Positions 16,929 to 24,543 of a stretch of 60,814 bases of DNA are shown one piece after another; position 1 is the stretch's first letter, and every line of letters begins with the position of its first letter. The stretch is from JAJXUB01 sp047974805 (GTDB lineage Bacteria; Actinomycetota; Actinomycetes; Actinomycetales; Dermatophilaceae), in assembly GCA_047974805.1 (NCBI GenBank), contig JBKECS010000018.1, forward strand, positions 1 through 60,814, written 5' to 3'. The translations under genes and the position numbers were made by a program. The notes beneath the pieces are model-generated. The model was not told the DNA's origin, did not search any database, and was given only the letters and a program-made list of their open reading frames with translations.

Positions 16929-17468
16929 GTGGTCACCGTAGAGATCATCCAGGGCGACATCACCACACAGCAGGTGGACGCCATCGTCAATGCGGCCAAC
17001 TCCAGCCTGCTCGGCGGCGGAGGGGTCGATGGGGCCATCCATGCCGCAGCCGGTCCCCAACTGCGCGCCGAGTGCCGGCGCGTGCGCCGAACACGCTGGC
17101 CGGACGGGCTTCCAGTCGGTGAGGCGGTGGCGACCGGGGCCGGCCGCCTCGCCGCGCGATGGGTTATTCACACGGTCGGGCCGAACTGGCATCGCGGTCA
17201 GCGCGACCCCGCGGATCTGGCCAGCTGCTTCACCCGGTCTGTTCAGGTCGCCCAGCAGCTGGGCGTCCGCTCGATGGCGCTTCCAGCGGTCAGCGCCGGC
17301 GTCTATGGGTGGCCGGGGGAGGATGTGGCCCGAATCGCCATCGACTCGGTACGCCGCGCGACCGACATGACCGGCAAACCCGCTGACAACGCGATCCAAC
17401 TGATCCGCTTCGTCCTGTTTTCCCCGCGGCTGACCGCACTGTTCGAGCGCGCGCTCGCATCGATCTAG
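16929..17468 (+). CDS. Macrodomain protein (O-acetyl-ADP-ribose deacetylase type)
   Basis: A 179-residue single macrodomain: VEIIQGDITTQQVDAIVNAANSSLLGGGGVDGAIHAAAG at the N-terminus, then GEAVATGAGRL and WVIHTVGP, the standard ADP-ribose-binding loops of MacroD/YmdB-like enzymes. They hydrolyse O-acetyl-ADP-ribose or remove ADP-ribose from acidic residues. The GTG at 16929 is chosen because homology begins there and TACCGT (16917-16922) lies 6 nt upstream, a leaderless arrangement. An upstream in-frame ATG at 16824 would add 35 non-homologous residues. Confidence 0.9.
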   Translation: MVTVEIIQGDITTQQVDAIVNAANSSLLGGGGVDGAIHAAAGPQLRAECRRVRRTRWPDGLPVGEAVATGAGRLAARWVIHTVGPNWHRGQRDPADLASCFTRSVQVAQQLGVRSMALPAVSAGVYGWPGEDVARIAIDSVRRATDMTGKPADNAIQLIRFVLFSPRLTALFERALASI

Positions 17469-17481
17469 GACCAGCGGCGGG

Positions 17482-18372
17482 TCAGGGACGTCCGTAGCTG
17501 ACGTTCCCGGACCAGATCTTGTGCAGTCCCGAAGTCTTGCCGGTGGTGGGCGAGTCGTACATCATGCCGCCCCCGGCGTAGATGCCGACGTGGTAGGCCG
17601 GCGCACCGAAGAACACGAGGTCCCCGGGCTGAGGATTGGAAATCCGGGTCGCCGCCTGGCGCTGTGCCTCTGCGGTCCGCGGGAGCGAAATACCGACCTT
17701 GGCGAACACATAGGAAGTGAACCCGGAGCAGTCGAATCCGGTCGAGGGCGACGTGCCGCCCCATCGGTAGTAGATACCGGACAAGGACTGGGCGACGGCG
17801 ATAACGCCAGAGGCCGCAGCCCGGCTCGCCGCGGAGGAGTAATCCGTCGAGGACGCCGTCGAGGACGAGGCAGTCGATGAGGAGGAGGTTCCTGCCCGAC
17901 TCGTTGATCGGCTGACGGTCTCGACCGCAGGGACGACCACCGGCTTGGGCTTCGGCTTGGCGACAGCGGTGAAGGCCAGCACGCCCACGGCGGGCTCGGT
18001 GACTTTCTCCGACGCCATCGGTGCGGTCACGGCGGCGCCAGAGGCGGACGACTTCGCCGTCGTGGCGGTCGCGGCGGATTGCGTCGAGGACACCAGGGCG
18101 GCACCGCCACTAGTGGCAGCGATCGTCGTGCTGCCAGGGGCCCGCACCGGCTGCACATTTGCTGCCAGGGCTGCGGAACCGTTGGAGGCAACAGAGGCCC
18201 CCGAGACGGACGTGGGAACGGCGAACGCCGCGACGAGGCCACCCGAAGCGGCCAGCACGGCAGAGGATTTCACGGCAGGGGCGGCCGACCGGCTCATCGC
18301 CACCTTGAACTCCGACAGCGGGTTGTACCGCCCGGGAGCCCGGTGACGGCCCTGTGACACAGATTCGGACAA
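17482..18372 (-). CDS. Secreted NlpC/P60 peptidoglycan endopeptidase
   Basis: A 296-residue protein with a basic N-terminus, a hydrophobic signal segment (about 30-55), a long Ala/Ser/Thr-rich linker with a KPKPKP hinge, and a C-terminal NlpC/P60 domain (about 190-296). Catalytic Cys215 is in FDCSGF and His261 in AYHVGIYAG. The family cuts D-gamma-Glu-diaminopimelate-type bonds in peptidoglycan. A c-di-AMP riboswitch immediately upstream is the typical actinobacterial control of wall hydrolases. Its N-terminal half is related to that of the protein at 18678-19469. Confidence 0.92.
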   Translation of the reverse strand: MSESVSQGRHRAPGRYNPLSEFKVAMSRSAAPAVKSSAVLAASGGLVAAFAVPTSVSGASVASNGSAALAANVQPVRAPGSTTIAATSGGAALVSSTQSAATATTAKSSASGAAVTAPMASEKVTEPAVGVLAFTAVAKPKPKPVVVPAVETVSRSTSRAGTSSSSTASSSTASSTDYSSAASRAAASGVIAVAQSLSGIYYRWGGTSPSTGFDCSGFTSYVFAKVGISLPRTAEAQRQAATRISNPQPGDLVFFGAPAYHVGIYAGGGMMYDSPTTGKTSGLHKIWSGNVSYGRP

Positions 18373-18406
18373 CGTCGGTGACCTCTTCCTGGCCTACGAA
18401 GTGAGC

Positions 18407-18617
18407 TGTCGGGTTCGGGCCAGAAGTCGTGCCCGGCCCGTTGGAGCAAGGCTCCGTCGGGCTTCACCCCAAGGACCGTCTCTCGACGGCCCGAAGGTGG
18501 GTCCTCCGCTCCTGCCAGATGACTGCGTGACCCGACCAGGTGGCAGGACTCGGCGGCCTGTCCGGGTATCGCCCCAAGGGATCGAGGCAACGGCCGAAAC
18601 GCTACCGCAGCCCGACA
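18407..18617 (-). promoter_or_regulatory. ydaO/yuaA (cyclic di-AMP) riboswitch
   Basis: On the minus strand the 5' leader of the NlpC/P60 gene contains the conserved ydaO blocks: GAGTCCTGCCACCTGG and GGCAGGAGCGGAGGACCCA, which pair through CCTGCC/GGCAGG, and later CTTGGGGTGAAGCC. The ends TGTCGGG (18617-18611) and CCCGACA (18413-18407) form a perfect closing stem. The RNA ends 34 nt before the start codon. Known ydaO riboswitches sense c-di-AMP and usually lower expression when it is high. Confidence 0.9.
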
Positions 18618-18622
18618 CAAAT

Positions 18623-18648
18623 GTCACGTTTGGGTCACGGGACGTGAC
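18623..18648. promoter_or_regulatory. GTCAC direct repeat and inverted repeat upstream of the riboswitch
   Basis: GTCAC occurs at 18623-18627 and 18634-18638, an 11-bp direct repeat. The second copy also forms a perfect inverted repeat GTCACG-GGA-CGTGAC (18634-18648). The site lies where the promoter of the riboswitch-NlpC/P60 transcript must be. The spacing resembles GTNAC repeats reported for the actinobacterial wall regulator MtrA; this is an inference. Confidence 0.4.
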
Positions 18649-18677
18649 GTACGTATCATCGTCGCCGGTCAGAGCAC

Positions 18678-19469
18678 CTAGGAGCGCACGCTGACATGGA
18701 CGTGGTCCATGTGGTTGGCGGTCGCGCCGCCACGGTCGGACATGCCGCGCCAACCGCTTCCGGGGAACCAGATGCGCTGCCGGAAGATGATGTAGTCGAC
18801 GTTCCAGGCCGACGCATTGGCCTGCACGTATGCCGCCACCTGGTTGCCCAGGTCGGCTCCTGCGGCGCTGCTCCAATTGGGGATCATGAAATCGACCGCG
18901 CGCCCCGAGGGATGGTCAGGAATGGAGTCCGGTCGCACACCGATGACGCTGGTGATCTGGCCGTAGCGGCCGAGGACGCTGTTGAGCACCATGCGGGCGT
19001 TCCCGGTCAGGCCGGAGACCCCCACGCCGTGGGCCGCCGTGGTCCGCGCCGAACCGGACTGAGCAGAACTGGACGGAGCCGGTGCGGGCTTGGCGACAGC
19101 GGTGAAGGCCAACGTCCCCAGCGGCTGAGTGATCGGTCCGGTGGCCAACGGCGCAGAAACCCTGGGCGCCGAGCGGGACGTCCGATCCGACCCGCGTTGG
19201 GTGCTCTCCGAGGCAAGGACTCCCCCGTCGGCGCCGACGACATCACCACGTTGGCCCGCCACGCCGGCAGCCGGACTGACGAGCGAGCTGACCGAGCTGC
19301 TGGTGGCGTCCTGGCTGGCAACCAGGCTCGCCCCGGCACCGGCAGCGCTGAGCACGGCAACGGATCTGGTCAATCCGCGGCCGACCACGGACATGGGAGG
19401 CGCCCAACGACGTACGCCGCTTTGTGGGGCGCGGTGGCGCCCGCGATGCCGACCGGCATACCCGCTCAT
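18678..19469 (-). CDS. Secreted M15-like (D-Ala-D-Ala peptidase fold) protein
   Basis: A 263-residue exported protein with an Arg/His-rich N-terminus, a hydrophobic segment (about 28-50), a low-complexity linker with an AFTAVAKPAPAP hinge, and a compact C-terminal domain. The motifs DHPSGRAVDF (His186, Asp193) and NHMDHVHVSV (His256 or His258) match the zinc ligands of M15/VanY-like peptidases. The reaction is inferred, probably on peptidoglycan stem peptides. A good AGGAGAAGG lies before the ATG. The ideR stop is only 28 bp upstream, so they are probably co-transcribed. Confidence 0.75.
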   Translation of the reverse strand: MSGYAGRHRGRHRAPQSGVRRWAPPMSVVGRGLTRSVAVLSAAGAGASLVASQDATSSSVSSLVSPAAGVAGQRGDVVGADGGVLASESTQRGSDRTSRSAPRVSAPLATGPITQPLGTLAFTAVAKPAPAPSSSAQSGSARTTAAHGVGVSGLTGNARMVLNSVLGRYGQITSVIGVRPDSIPDHPSGRAVDFMIPNWSSAAGADLGNQVAAYVQANASAWNVDYIIFRQRIWFPGSGWRGMSDRGGATANHMDHVHVSVRS

Positions 19470-19497
19470 GCGCTCACCTTCTCCTCACCGACACTGG

Positions 19498-20202
19498 CTA
19501 TAACTCGAGGACACCGATGAAGACGTGGGCCGCGACATCGTCCGGCAGGCTGACTCGATCGGGCGTGCTCGTTTTCCCCCGCACGACCTCGACCATACTC
19601 CCGTTCCGGCGAACCGTCGCGTGCTCGCCTGGGACCAGCCCTGACTCGGTCAGCAGGGCCAAAACCTCGGCGTCGTTCTGCGCGGGCTCACCGATCCGTC
19701 GGACGACCACCGCCACTGCTTCACCGGTGGCCACGGCCGACAGGGTGGTCAGCCCGCTGAGGAACTCCTCGGGCGCAGATGATTCGCCGAGCTCGTCCAG
19801 ACCGGGGATCGGGTTGCCGTAGGGGGACAGCTCGTGATCGCCCAGCAGCGCGACGATCTTGCGCTCGACCCGGTCGGACATGACGTGTTCCCACCGACAT
19901 GCCTCGTCGTGGACGTATTCGAACTCCAGGCCAAGGACGTCGCTCAGCAGGCGCTCGGCCAGGCGGTGTTTGCGCATCACGCGGGTGGCCCGTGCCCGGC
20001 CTTCGTCGGACAGGTCGATGCTGCGGTCCGCGCGGACGGTGAGCAGACCCGCACGCTCCATCCGTGCCACGGTCTGGGAGACCGTCGGACCGGAGTGCCC
20101 GAGGCGTTCGACGATGCGTGCCCGAAGCGGCCGGATGCCTTCTTCCTCCAGTTCGTACACCGTCCGTAGATACATCTCGGTGGTGTCGATGAGCTCGGTC
20201 AC
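19498..20202 (-). CDS. ideR: Iron-dependent repressor IdeR/DtxR
   Basis: A 234-residue protein, the normal IdeR length. From GTG 20202 it reads VTELIDTTEMYLRTVYELEE with the winged helix in RLGHSGPTVSQTVARMERAGLL. Metal ligands of the dimerisation domain are visible in the HDEACRWEHVMSD and ELSPYGNPIPGL regions, and an SH3-like C-terminal domain follows. The family represses iron-uptake genes when Fe(II) is bound. The frame is open 44 codons further upstream, but that part is not conserved. No classic IdeR box (TTAGGTTAGGCTAACCTAA) is seen in its upstream region. Confidence 0.93.
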   Translation of the reverse strand: MTELIDTTEMYLRTVYELEEEGIRPLRARIVERLGHSGPTVSQTVARMERAGLLTVRADRSIDLSDEGRARATRVMRKHRLAERLLSDVLGLEFEYVHDEACRWEHVMSDRVERKIVALLGDHELSPYGNPIPGLDELGESSAPEEFLSGLTTLSAVATGEAVAVVVRRIGEPAQNDAEVLALLTESGLVPGEHATVRRNGSMVEVVRGKTSTPDRVSLPDDVAAHVFIGVLEL

Positions 20203-20254
20203 ATCGGCAAGTGTGTCACGGGCGGGTGTCTGCCCACGCGTAACGTCGAGCCTC

Positions 20255-20992
20255 ATGGGCACGAACACCGACGCCAGTCCCTTGCCGACACTGACCGTCC
20301 CCGCTCGTTTCAACGGTCCGCCCGAATCCGGCAATGGTGGCTGGGTGTGCGGCTCGGTGGCCGCCTTCGTCGCCGATGACGGCCCGGTGACGGTGCGCTT
20401 GTCCTCACCCCCTCCGCTGGAGACGACGATGACGGTCCACCGTGATCCTCACCGCACGACCGCCTGCGATGTGTATGCCGGGAACGTCCTCGTGGCCACC
20501 GCGGCCACCGCCGGTCCGGGCGCCCTCGACGAGCTGCCCATGGCACCGGTCGACGGGCGCGTGGCGCGTGCCGCCGAAGGCGCCTACGAGGGCCTGACGA
20601 ACCACCCGTTCCCCACATGTTTCGTGTGCGGCACCCACCGGGCCGACGGCTTGGGGCTACGTCCCGGGCCAATTGCCGGGGACCGCGAACGGTATGCCGC
20701 GGCGTGGCAGCCGACCGAGATGGACCCTCGACTGCTCTGGGCAGCGCTGGATTGCCCAGGCGCCTGGGCGGTCGGGATCGCTGGCCGAGCCATGGTCCTG
20801 GGCACCATGACCGCACGGATCACGAGGCTGCCCCAGGTGGGCGAGGACTGCGTGGTCATGGCGTGGCCACGGGGCGGCTCAGGTCGGAAGTACTTTTCCG
20901 GGACCGCGCTCTACGGCGAGGACGGCACGCTGGCCGGACACGCCGAGTCGACCTGGATCGTTGTCGATCCCAGCCAGGTCCGCCCCGGCTGA
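20255..20992 (+). CDS. Hot-dog-like (thioesterase-superfamily) conserved protein
   Basis: A 245-residue protein with no membrane segments. The central motif TCFVCGTHRADGLGLRPGP, followed by a region with LLWAALDCPGAWAV, is typical of an actinobacterial conserved family related to double hot-dog thioesterases. No substrate is known. ATG 20255 is preceded by TAACGT (20241-20246) 8 nt away and no ribosome site, so it is probably leaderless. It is divergent from ideR with only 52 bp between starts, and ends 4 bp before convergent pdxH. Confidence 0.7.
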   Translation: MGTNTDASPLPTLTVPARFNGPPESGNGGWVCGSVAAFVADDGPVTVRLSSPPPLETTMTVHRDPHRTTACDVYAGNVLVATAATAGPGALDELPMAPVDGRVARAAEGAYEGLTNHPFPTCFVCGTHRADGLGLRPGPIAGDRERYAAAWQPTEMDPRLLWAALDCPGAWAVGIAGRAMVLGTMTARITRLPQVGEDCVVMAWPRGGSGRKYFSGTALYGEDGTLAGHAESTWIVVDPSQVRPG

Positions 20993-20996
20993 GGCG

Positions 20997-21662
20997 TCAT
21001 GGCTGCAGGCGCTCGATCCGCCAGCTGCCGGCGTCGGCGAGGGTGCCATCGCAGACCCGGACATAGCGGAGACGGTCATGCAACCGGTCCCGGCGCCCGG
21101 CCCACAACTCCACGGAATCGCAAGCGATCCGCCACCCGGCCCAATCCTGGGGAACCGGTACGTCATCGGGGCCGCCGTGGTCGGGCCAGCGTTGCGCATA
21201 CGAGGCGTATGCCGCTTCCAGCTCGGCCCGGGAGGAGACCGGCTGTGATTGGGCGCTCGCCCAGGCGCTGATCCGAGAGCCCCACGGCCGGCTACGCCAG
21301 TAGGTGAGCAGTTCGTCGGCGGCAATGGGTTCGCCGACGCCGCGGAACCGGATGGCACGAAACATGGGCACCCAGGTGAGCGAGGCGGCCATGCCGGGGA
21401 AGGCGGCGAGTTCTTCGGCCTTGGTCGAGGTGGTGGACGAGACGAACCCGGGCCCTCGTTCGTCGAGGAAGCGCATGAGCACCGTGCGGACGTTCGGCCG
21501 GTGGTCGGCGTCGACCGTCGCCAGGGCCAGTGCTGTCGGCTCGACGATGTCCCGCCTCGCGGTTGCCTGCTCGATCCAGGCGGAAACCATGGCCAGGGGT
21601 GTCCCCAGGAGTTCTTCCTCGGTGATGCCCTCACCGAGATAGTCGACCCGTTGCGTGCTCAT
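20997..21662 (-). CDS. pdxH: Pyridoxamine 5'-phosphate oxidase
   Basis: A 221-residue FMN enzyme that oxidises pyridoxamine or pyridoxine 5'-phosphate to pyridoxal 5'-phosphate. Family motifs are ALATVDADHRPNVRTVLMR with FVSSTTSTKAEEL (FMN binding), RPWGSRISAWAS-QSQPV (substrate and FMN contacts), and the C-terminal W-R-IERLQP. The length is normal. It supplies the cofactor needed by GabT, SerC, TrpB2 and the decarboxylase in this window. It is divergent from citA. Confidence 0.94.
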   Translation of the reverse strand: MSTQRVDYLGEGITEEELLGTPLAMVSAWIEQATARRDIVEPTALALATVDADHRPNVRTVLMRFLDERGPGFVSSTTSTKAEELAAFPGMAASLTWVPMFRAIRFRGVGEPIAADELLTYWRSRPWGSRISAWASAQSQPVSSRAELEAAYASYAQRWPDHGGPDDVPVPQDWAGWRIACDSVELWAGRRDRLHDRLRYVRVCDGTLADAGSWRIERLQP

Positions 21663-21824
21663 ACGCCAAGCCTAGGAGGCTATCGGGGTATGTCGGTCGG
21701 TGGACGTGACAGTATGGCGACGGATCATCTGTCCCCGGGCGACCCGGCGGGGACACAAGTCGATCCGAACCAGGGCGCGGCCGACATCCAGCCACGTCGA
21801 GACGACGACGGACAAGGGGCAGAC

Positions 21825-22937
21825 ATGTCCGAGACGGACTTCCGACCAGGCCTCGAGGGTGTGGTCGGGTTCGAATCAACGATCGCCGAGCCGGACAAGG
21901 ACGGCGGCGTCCTGCGCTATCGCGGGGTGGATCTGAACGAGTTGGTCGGCCACGTCAGCTATGGGCAGGTCTGGGGTTTGTTGGTCGATAACGAGTTCGC
22001 GCCCGGCCTGCCCCCGGCCGAGCCGTTTCCGCTGCCGGTGCATTCGGGAGACATCCGAGTCGACGTCCAATCCGCCCTGGCCCAGTTGGCCCCACTGTGG
22101 GGTTTCAAGCCACTGCTGGACATCGACCCGACTGAGGCCCGGGACAATCTCGCCCGAGCCTCGGTCATGGCGCTGTCGTTCATCGCCCAGTCGGCGCATG
22201 GGCAAGGCACCCCGATGGTTCCCCAGTCTCGCGTGGATGAGGGGGCGACCATCGTCGAGCGGTTCATGATCCGTTGGCGCGGCGAACCGGATCCGAAGCA
22301 TGTGGAGGCCATCGACGCCTACTTCATCTCCGCGGCCGAGCACGGCATGAACGCCTCGACGTTCACCGCCCGGGTGATCGCCTCCACGGGCGCGGACGTC
22401 GCGGCCTGCCTCTCCGGCGCCATCGGGGCCTTGTCCGGGCCGCTGCACGGCGGCGCGCCGTCCCGGGCCCAGCACATGGTCGAGGGAGTAGAACGCACCG
22501 GAGATGCCCGGGCCTACGTCAAGGGGGTGCTCGACCGTGGTGAACGACTCATGGGCTTTGGCCACCGGGTCTACCGGGCATACGACCCGCGCGCTGCGGT
22601 GCTTCGCGAGACCTGCCGACGGCTCGGCGCCCCCAGGTACGAGGTCGCCATCGAATTGGAGAAGGCCGCGCTGGCGGAGCTGCGAGAACGTCAGCCCGAT
22701 CGGGTGCTGGAGACCAACGTGGACTTCTGGGCAGCCGTTTTGTTGGACTTCGCCGACGTCCCCAGCTCGATGATGACCCCACTGTTCTCTGCCGCCCGAA
22801 CGGCCGGCTGGTCCGCGCACATCCTGGAGCAGAAGCGGACCGGGAGGTTGATCCGCCCGTCGAGCCGGTACATCGGCGAAGGGCCGCGCCCGGTGTCGGC
22901 GGTCACCGGATACGAACGGCTCAACCCGCCCGCTTGA
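21825..22937 (+). CDS. citA: Citrate synthase 2 (CitA type)
   Basis: A 370-residue citrate synthase, closest in pattern to mycobacterial CitA. Catalytic residues are His208 (GPLHGGAP), His247 (GFGHRVYR) and Asp300 (ETNVDFWAAV). It condenses oxaloacetate with acetyl-CoA at the start of the TCA cycle. The ATG at 21825 has AAGGGG 6 nt upstream and homology begins at FRPGLEGVVGF; the frame is open much further upstream but that part lies opposite pdxH. The family also includes 2-methylcitrate synthases. Confidence 0.93.
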   Translation: MSETDFRPGLEGVVGFESTIAEPDKDGGVLRYRGVDLNELVGHVSYGQVWGLLVDNEFAPGLPPAEPFPLPVHSGDIRVDVQSALAQLAPLWGFKPLLDIDPTEARDNLARASVMALSFIAQSAHGQGTPMVPQSRVDEGATIVERFMIRWRGEPDPKHVEAIDAYFISAAEHGMNASTFTARVIASTGADVAACLSGAIGALSGPLHGGAPSRAQHMVEGVERTGDARAYVKGVLDRGERLMGFGHRVYRAYDPRAAVLRETCRRLGAPRYEVAIELEKAALAELRERQPDRVLETNVDFWAAVLLDFADVPSSMMTPLFSAARTAGWSAHILEQKRTGRLIRPSSRYIGEGPRPVSAVTGYERLNPPA

Positions 22938-23175
22938 GCCTGCCGCAGCCACCTCGACCGGTGGAGCCGCCGGGTCGCTGAACTGTCGCACCGAGGCTAT
23001 CCCGGCCGATGGACTCCCCACCGCCTCCTGTTGCCGAGGGTGGGAGACTGGATCGGTGTTCGGGGCACGCCACCGATGCCGCATTCTTCCCGAGCGCCCA
23101 CGCCAGGCGTGACGGTTGGACAGGTTCGTCCGGCCGCACATGGCGGGTCCTGCCTCAACACCGTATGGAGACCTC

Positions 23176-24303
23176 GTGACGGATGCCGCGCCGCTGACCA
23201 TTCCCGCCGACCTACTGCCCAACGATGGGCGTTTCGGGTCCGGCCCGAGCAAGATCCGCCAGGAACAGGTGGACTACCTCGCCACGCTGGGCCGCACCGT
23301 GTTGGGCACCAGCCATCGACAGGCGGGGGTGAAGAACCTCGTCGGCGCCGTCCGCGAGGGCCTGTCCAGCCTGTTCACTCTGCCCGAGGGCTACGAGATC
23401 GTCCTCGGCAATGGCGGGTCGACCGCCTTTTGGGATATCGCCGCGTTTGGGCTGGTCCGCGACCGTGCACAGCACCTGAGCTTTGGCGAGTTCTCTTCCA
23501 AGTTCGCGTCGGTGACGACGAAGGCTCCGTTCCTTGGCGAGCCCACCATCATCGTCAGCGACCCGGGCAGTCGCCCCGAACCCGTCGCCGAAGCCGGGAT
23601 CGACGCGTATGCCTGGGCGCACAACGAGACCTCGACCGGGGTGATGACCGAGATCAAGCGCGTCGCTGGCGCCGACGAGGACGCGCTCGTGCTCATCGAC
23701 GCCACCTCTGCCGCTGGTGGTGTCGCGGTAGACGTTGGCCAGGCGGACGTCTACTACTTCGCCCCGCAAAAAAACTTCGCCTCCGACGGCGGCCTGTGGC
23801 TGGCCGCATTCTCACCGGCTGCCCTGGCTCGGGTCGATGAGATCGCCGCGACGGGCCGCTGGGTTCCGGACTTCTTCAGCCTGCCGACGGCCATCGACAA
23901 CAGCCGCAAGAACCAGACCTACAACACCCCGGCGGTCGCGACCCTCGCCCTGCTGGGCAACCAGATCGAGTGGCTCAACGGCAACGGCGGGCTGTCCTGG
24001 GCGGATGCCCGCACCAAGGATTCCAGCGGGCGGCTCTATGCCTGGGCGGATTCGGTCGCGTATGCCACGCCCTACGTGACGGACCCGGGCGCCCGAAGCC
24101 AGGTCGTCACCACGATCGACTTCACCGATGACGTGGACGCCGCGGCCGTGGCCAAGACCCTGCGCACCAACGGGATCCTCGACGTGGAGCCCTACCGCAA
24201 GCTGGGGCGCAACCAGTTGCGCATCGCTGTGTTCCCGGCGGTGGAGCCCGATGACGTCAGCAAGCTCATCAGCTGCATCGACTACGTCGTCGGCAGCCTT
24301 TAG
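23176..24303 (+). CDS. serC: Phosphoserine transaminase
   Basis: A 375-residue class V PLP aminotransferase of the actinobacterial SerC branch: LPNDGRFGSGPSKIR at the N-terminus, GTSHRQ, HNETSTGV, and Schiff-base Lys199 in FAPQKNFASDGG. It converts 3-phosphohydroxypyruvate and glutamate to phosphoserine. GTG 23176 is preferred because GGAG lies 7 nt before it; the in-frame ATG at 23116 adds 20 unconserved residues. The 238-bp spacer after citA shows only a weak CCACC/GGTGG hairpin. Confidence 0.93.
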   Translation: MTDAAPLTIPADLLPNDGRFGSGPSKIRQEQVDYLATLGRTVLGTSHRQAGVKNLVGAVREGLSSLFTLPEGYEIVLGNGGSTAFWDIAAFGLVRDRAQHLSFGEFSSKFASVTTKAPFLGEPTIIVSDPGSRPEPVAEAGIDAYAWAHNETSTGVMTEIKRVAGADEDALVLIDATSAAGGVAVDVGQADVYYFAPQKNFASDGGLWLAAFSPAALARVDEIAATGRWVPDFFSLPTAIDNSRKNQTYNTPAVATLALLGNQIEWLNGNGGLSWADARTKDSSGRLYAWADSVAYATPYVTDPGARSQVVTTIDFTDDVDAAAVAKTLRTNGILDVEPYRKLGRNQLRIAVFPAVEPDDVSKLISCIDYVVGSL

Positions 24304-24397
24304 TCCCAACCACGTCCCGCCACCCCCGTCACATGGCCTCACCGTCGTGATGGGTCCACCGCCCAACCACGTGCCGCCCGGCGGTCGCAAGCGTGTG

Positions 24398-24445
24398 CGG
24401 TGGAGGTCTGCTCGGGCGGCAGAGCGCCCGAGCAGACCTCCACCG
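24398..24445. terminator. Perfect 21-bp hairpin, bidirectional terminator
   Basis: The arms 24398-24418 and 24425-24445 are exact reverse complements over 21 bp with a 6-nt loop (GCAGAG). It lies between convergent serC and the MFS/microprotein operon and can end both transcripts. The perfection and length are unusual for a terminator in this window. Confidence 0.85.
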
Positions 24446-24456
24446 GAGGCAAGAGC

Positions 24457-24543
24457 CTAGGCCACCAGGGACACCGCGACGACGATGACGATGAGAATGG
24501 CCAGAACCGCCATCGTGGCCCATCGTCGGGTGCGAGCGGTCAT
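24457..24543 (-). CDS. 28-residue single-pass membrane microprotein
   Basis: A short frame encodes a basic N-terminus (MTARTRRW) followed by one hydrophobic helix (MAVLAILIVIVVAVSLVA) and a stop. Its ATG overlaps the TGA of the MFS gene (ATGA, 24540-24543), so it would be translationally coupled. The strong hairpin follows 12 nt after its stop. The positive-inside layout predicts an N-in, C-out peptide. I recognise no family; a regulator or stabiliser of the transporter is conceivable. Confidence 0.6.
   Translation of the reverse strand: MTARTRRWATMAVLAILIVIVVAVSLVA

Noticed and set aside
22938..23175. Riboswitch or small RNA before serC
   Set aside because: Only a weak 5-bp hairpin and no conserved RNA blocks were found in this spacer.
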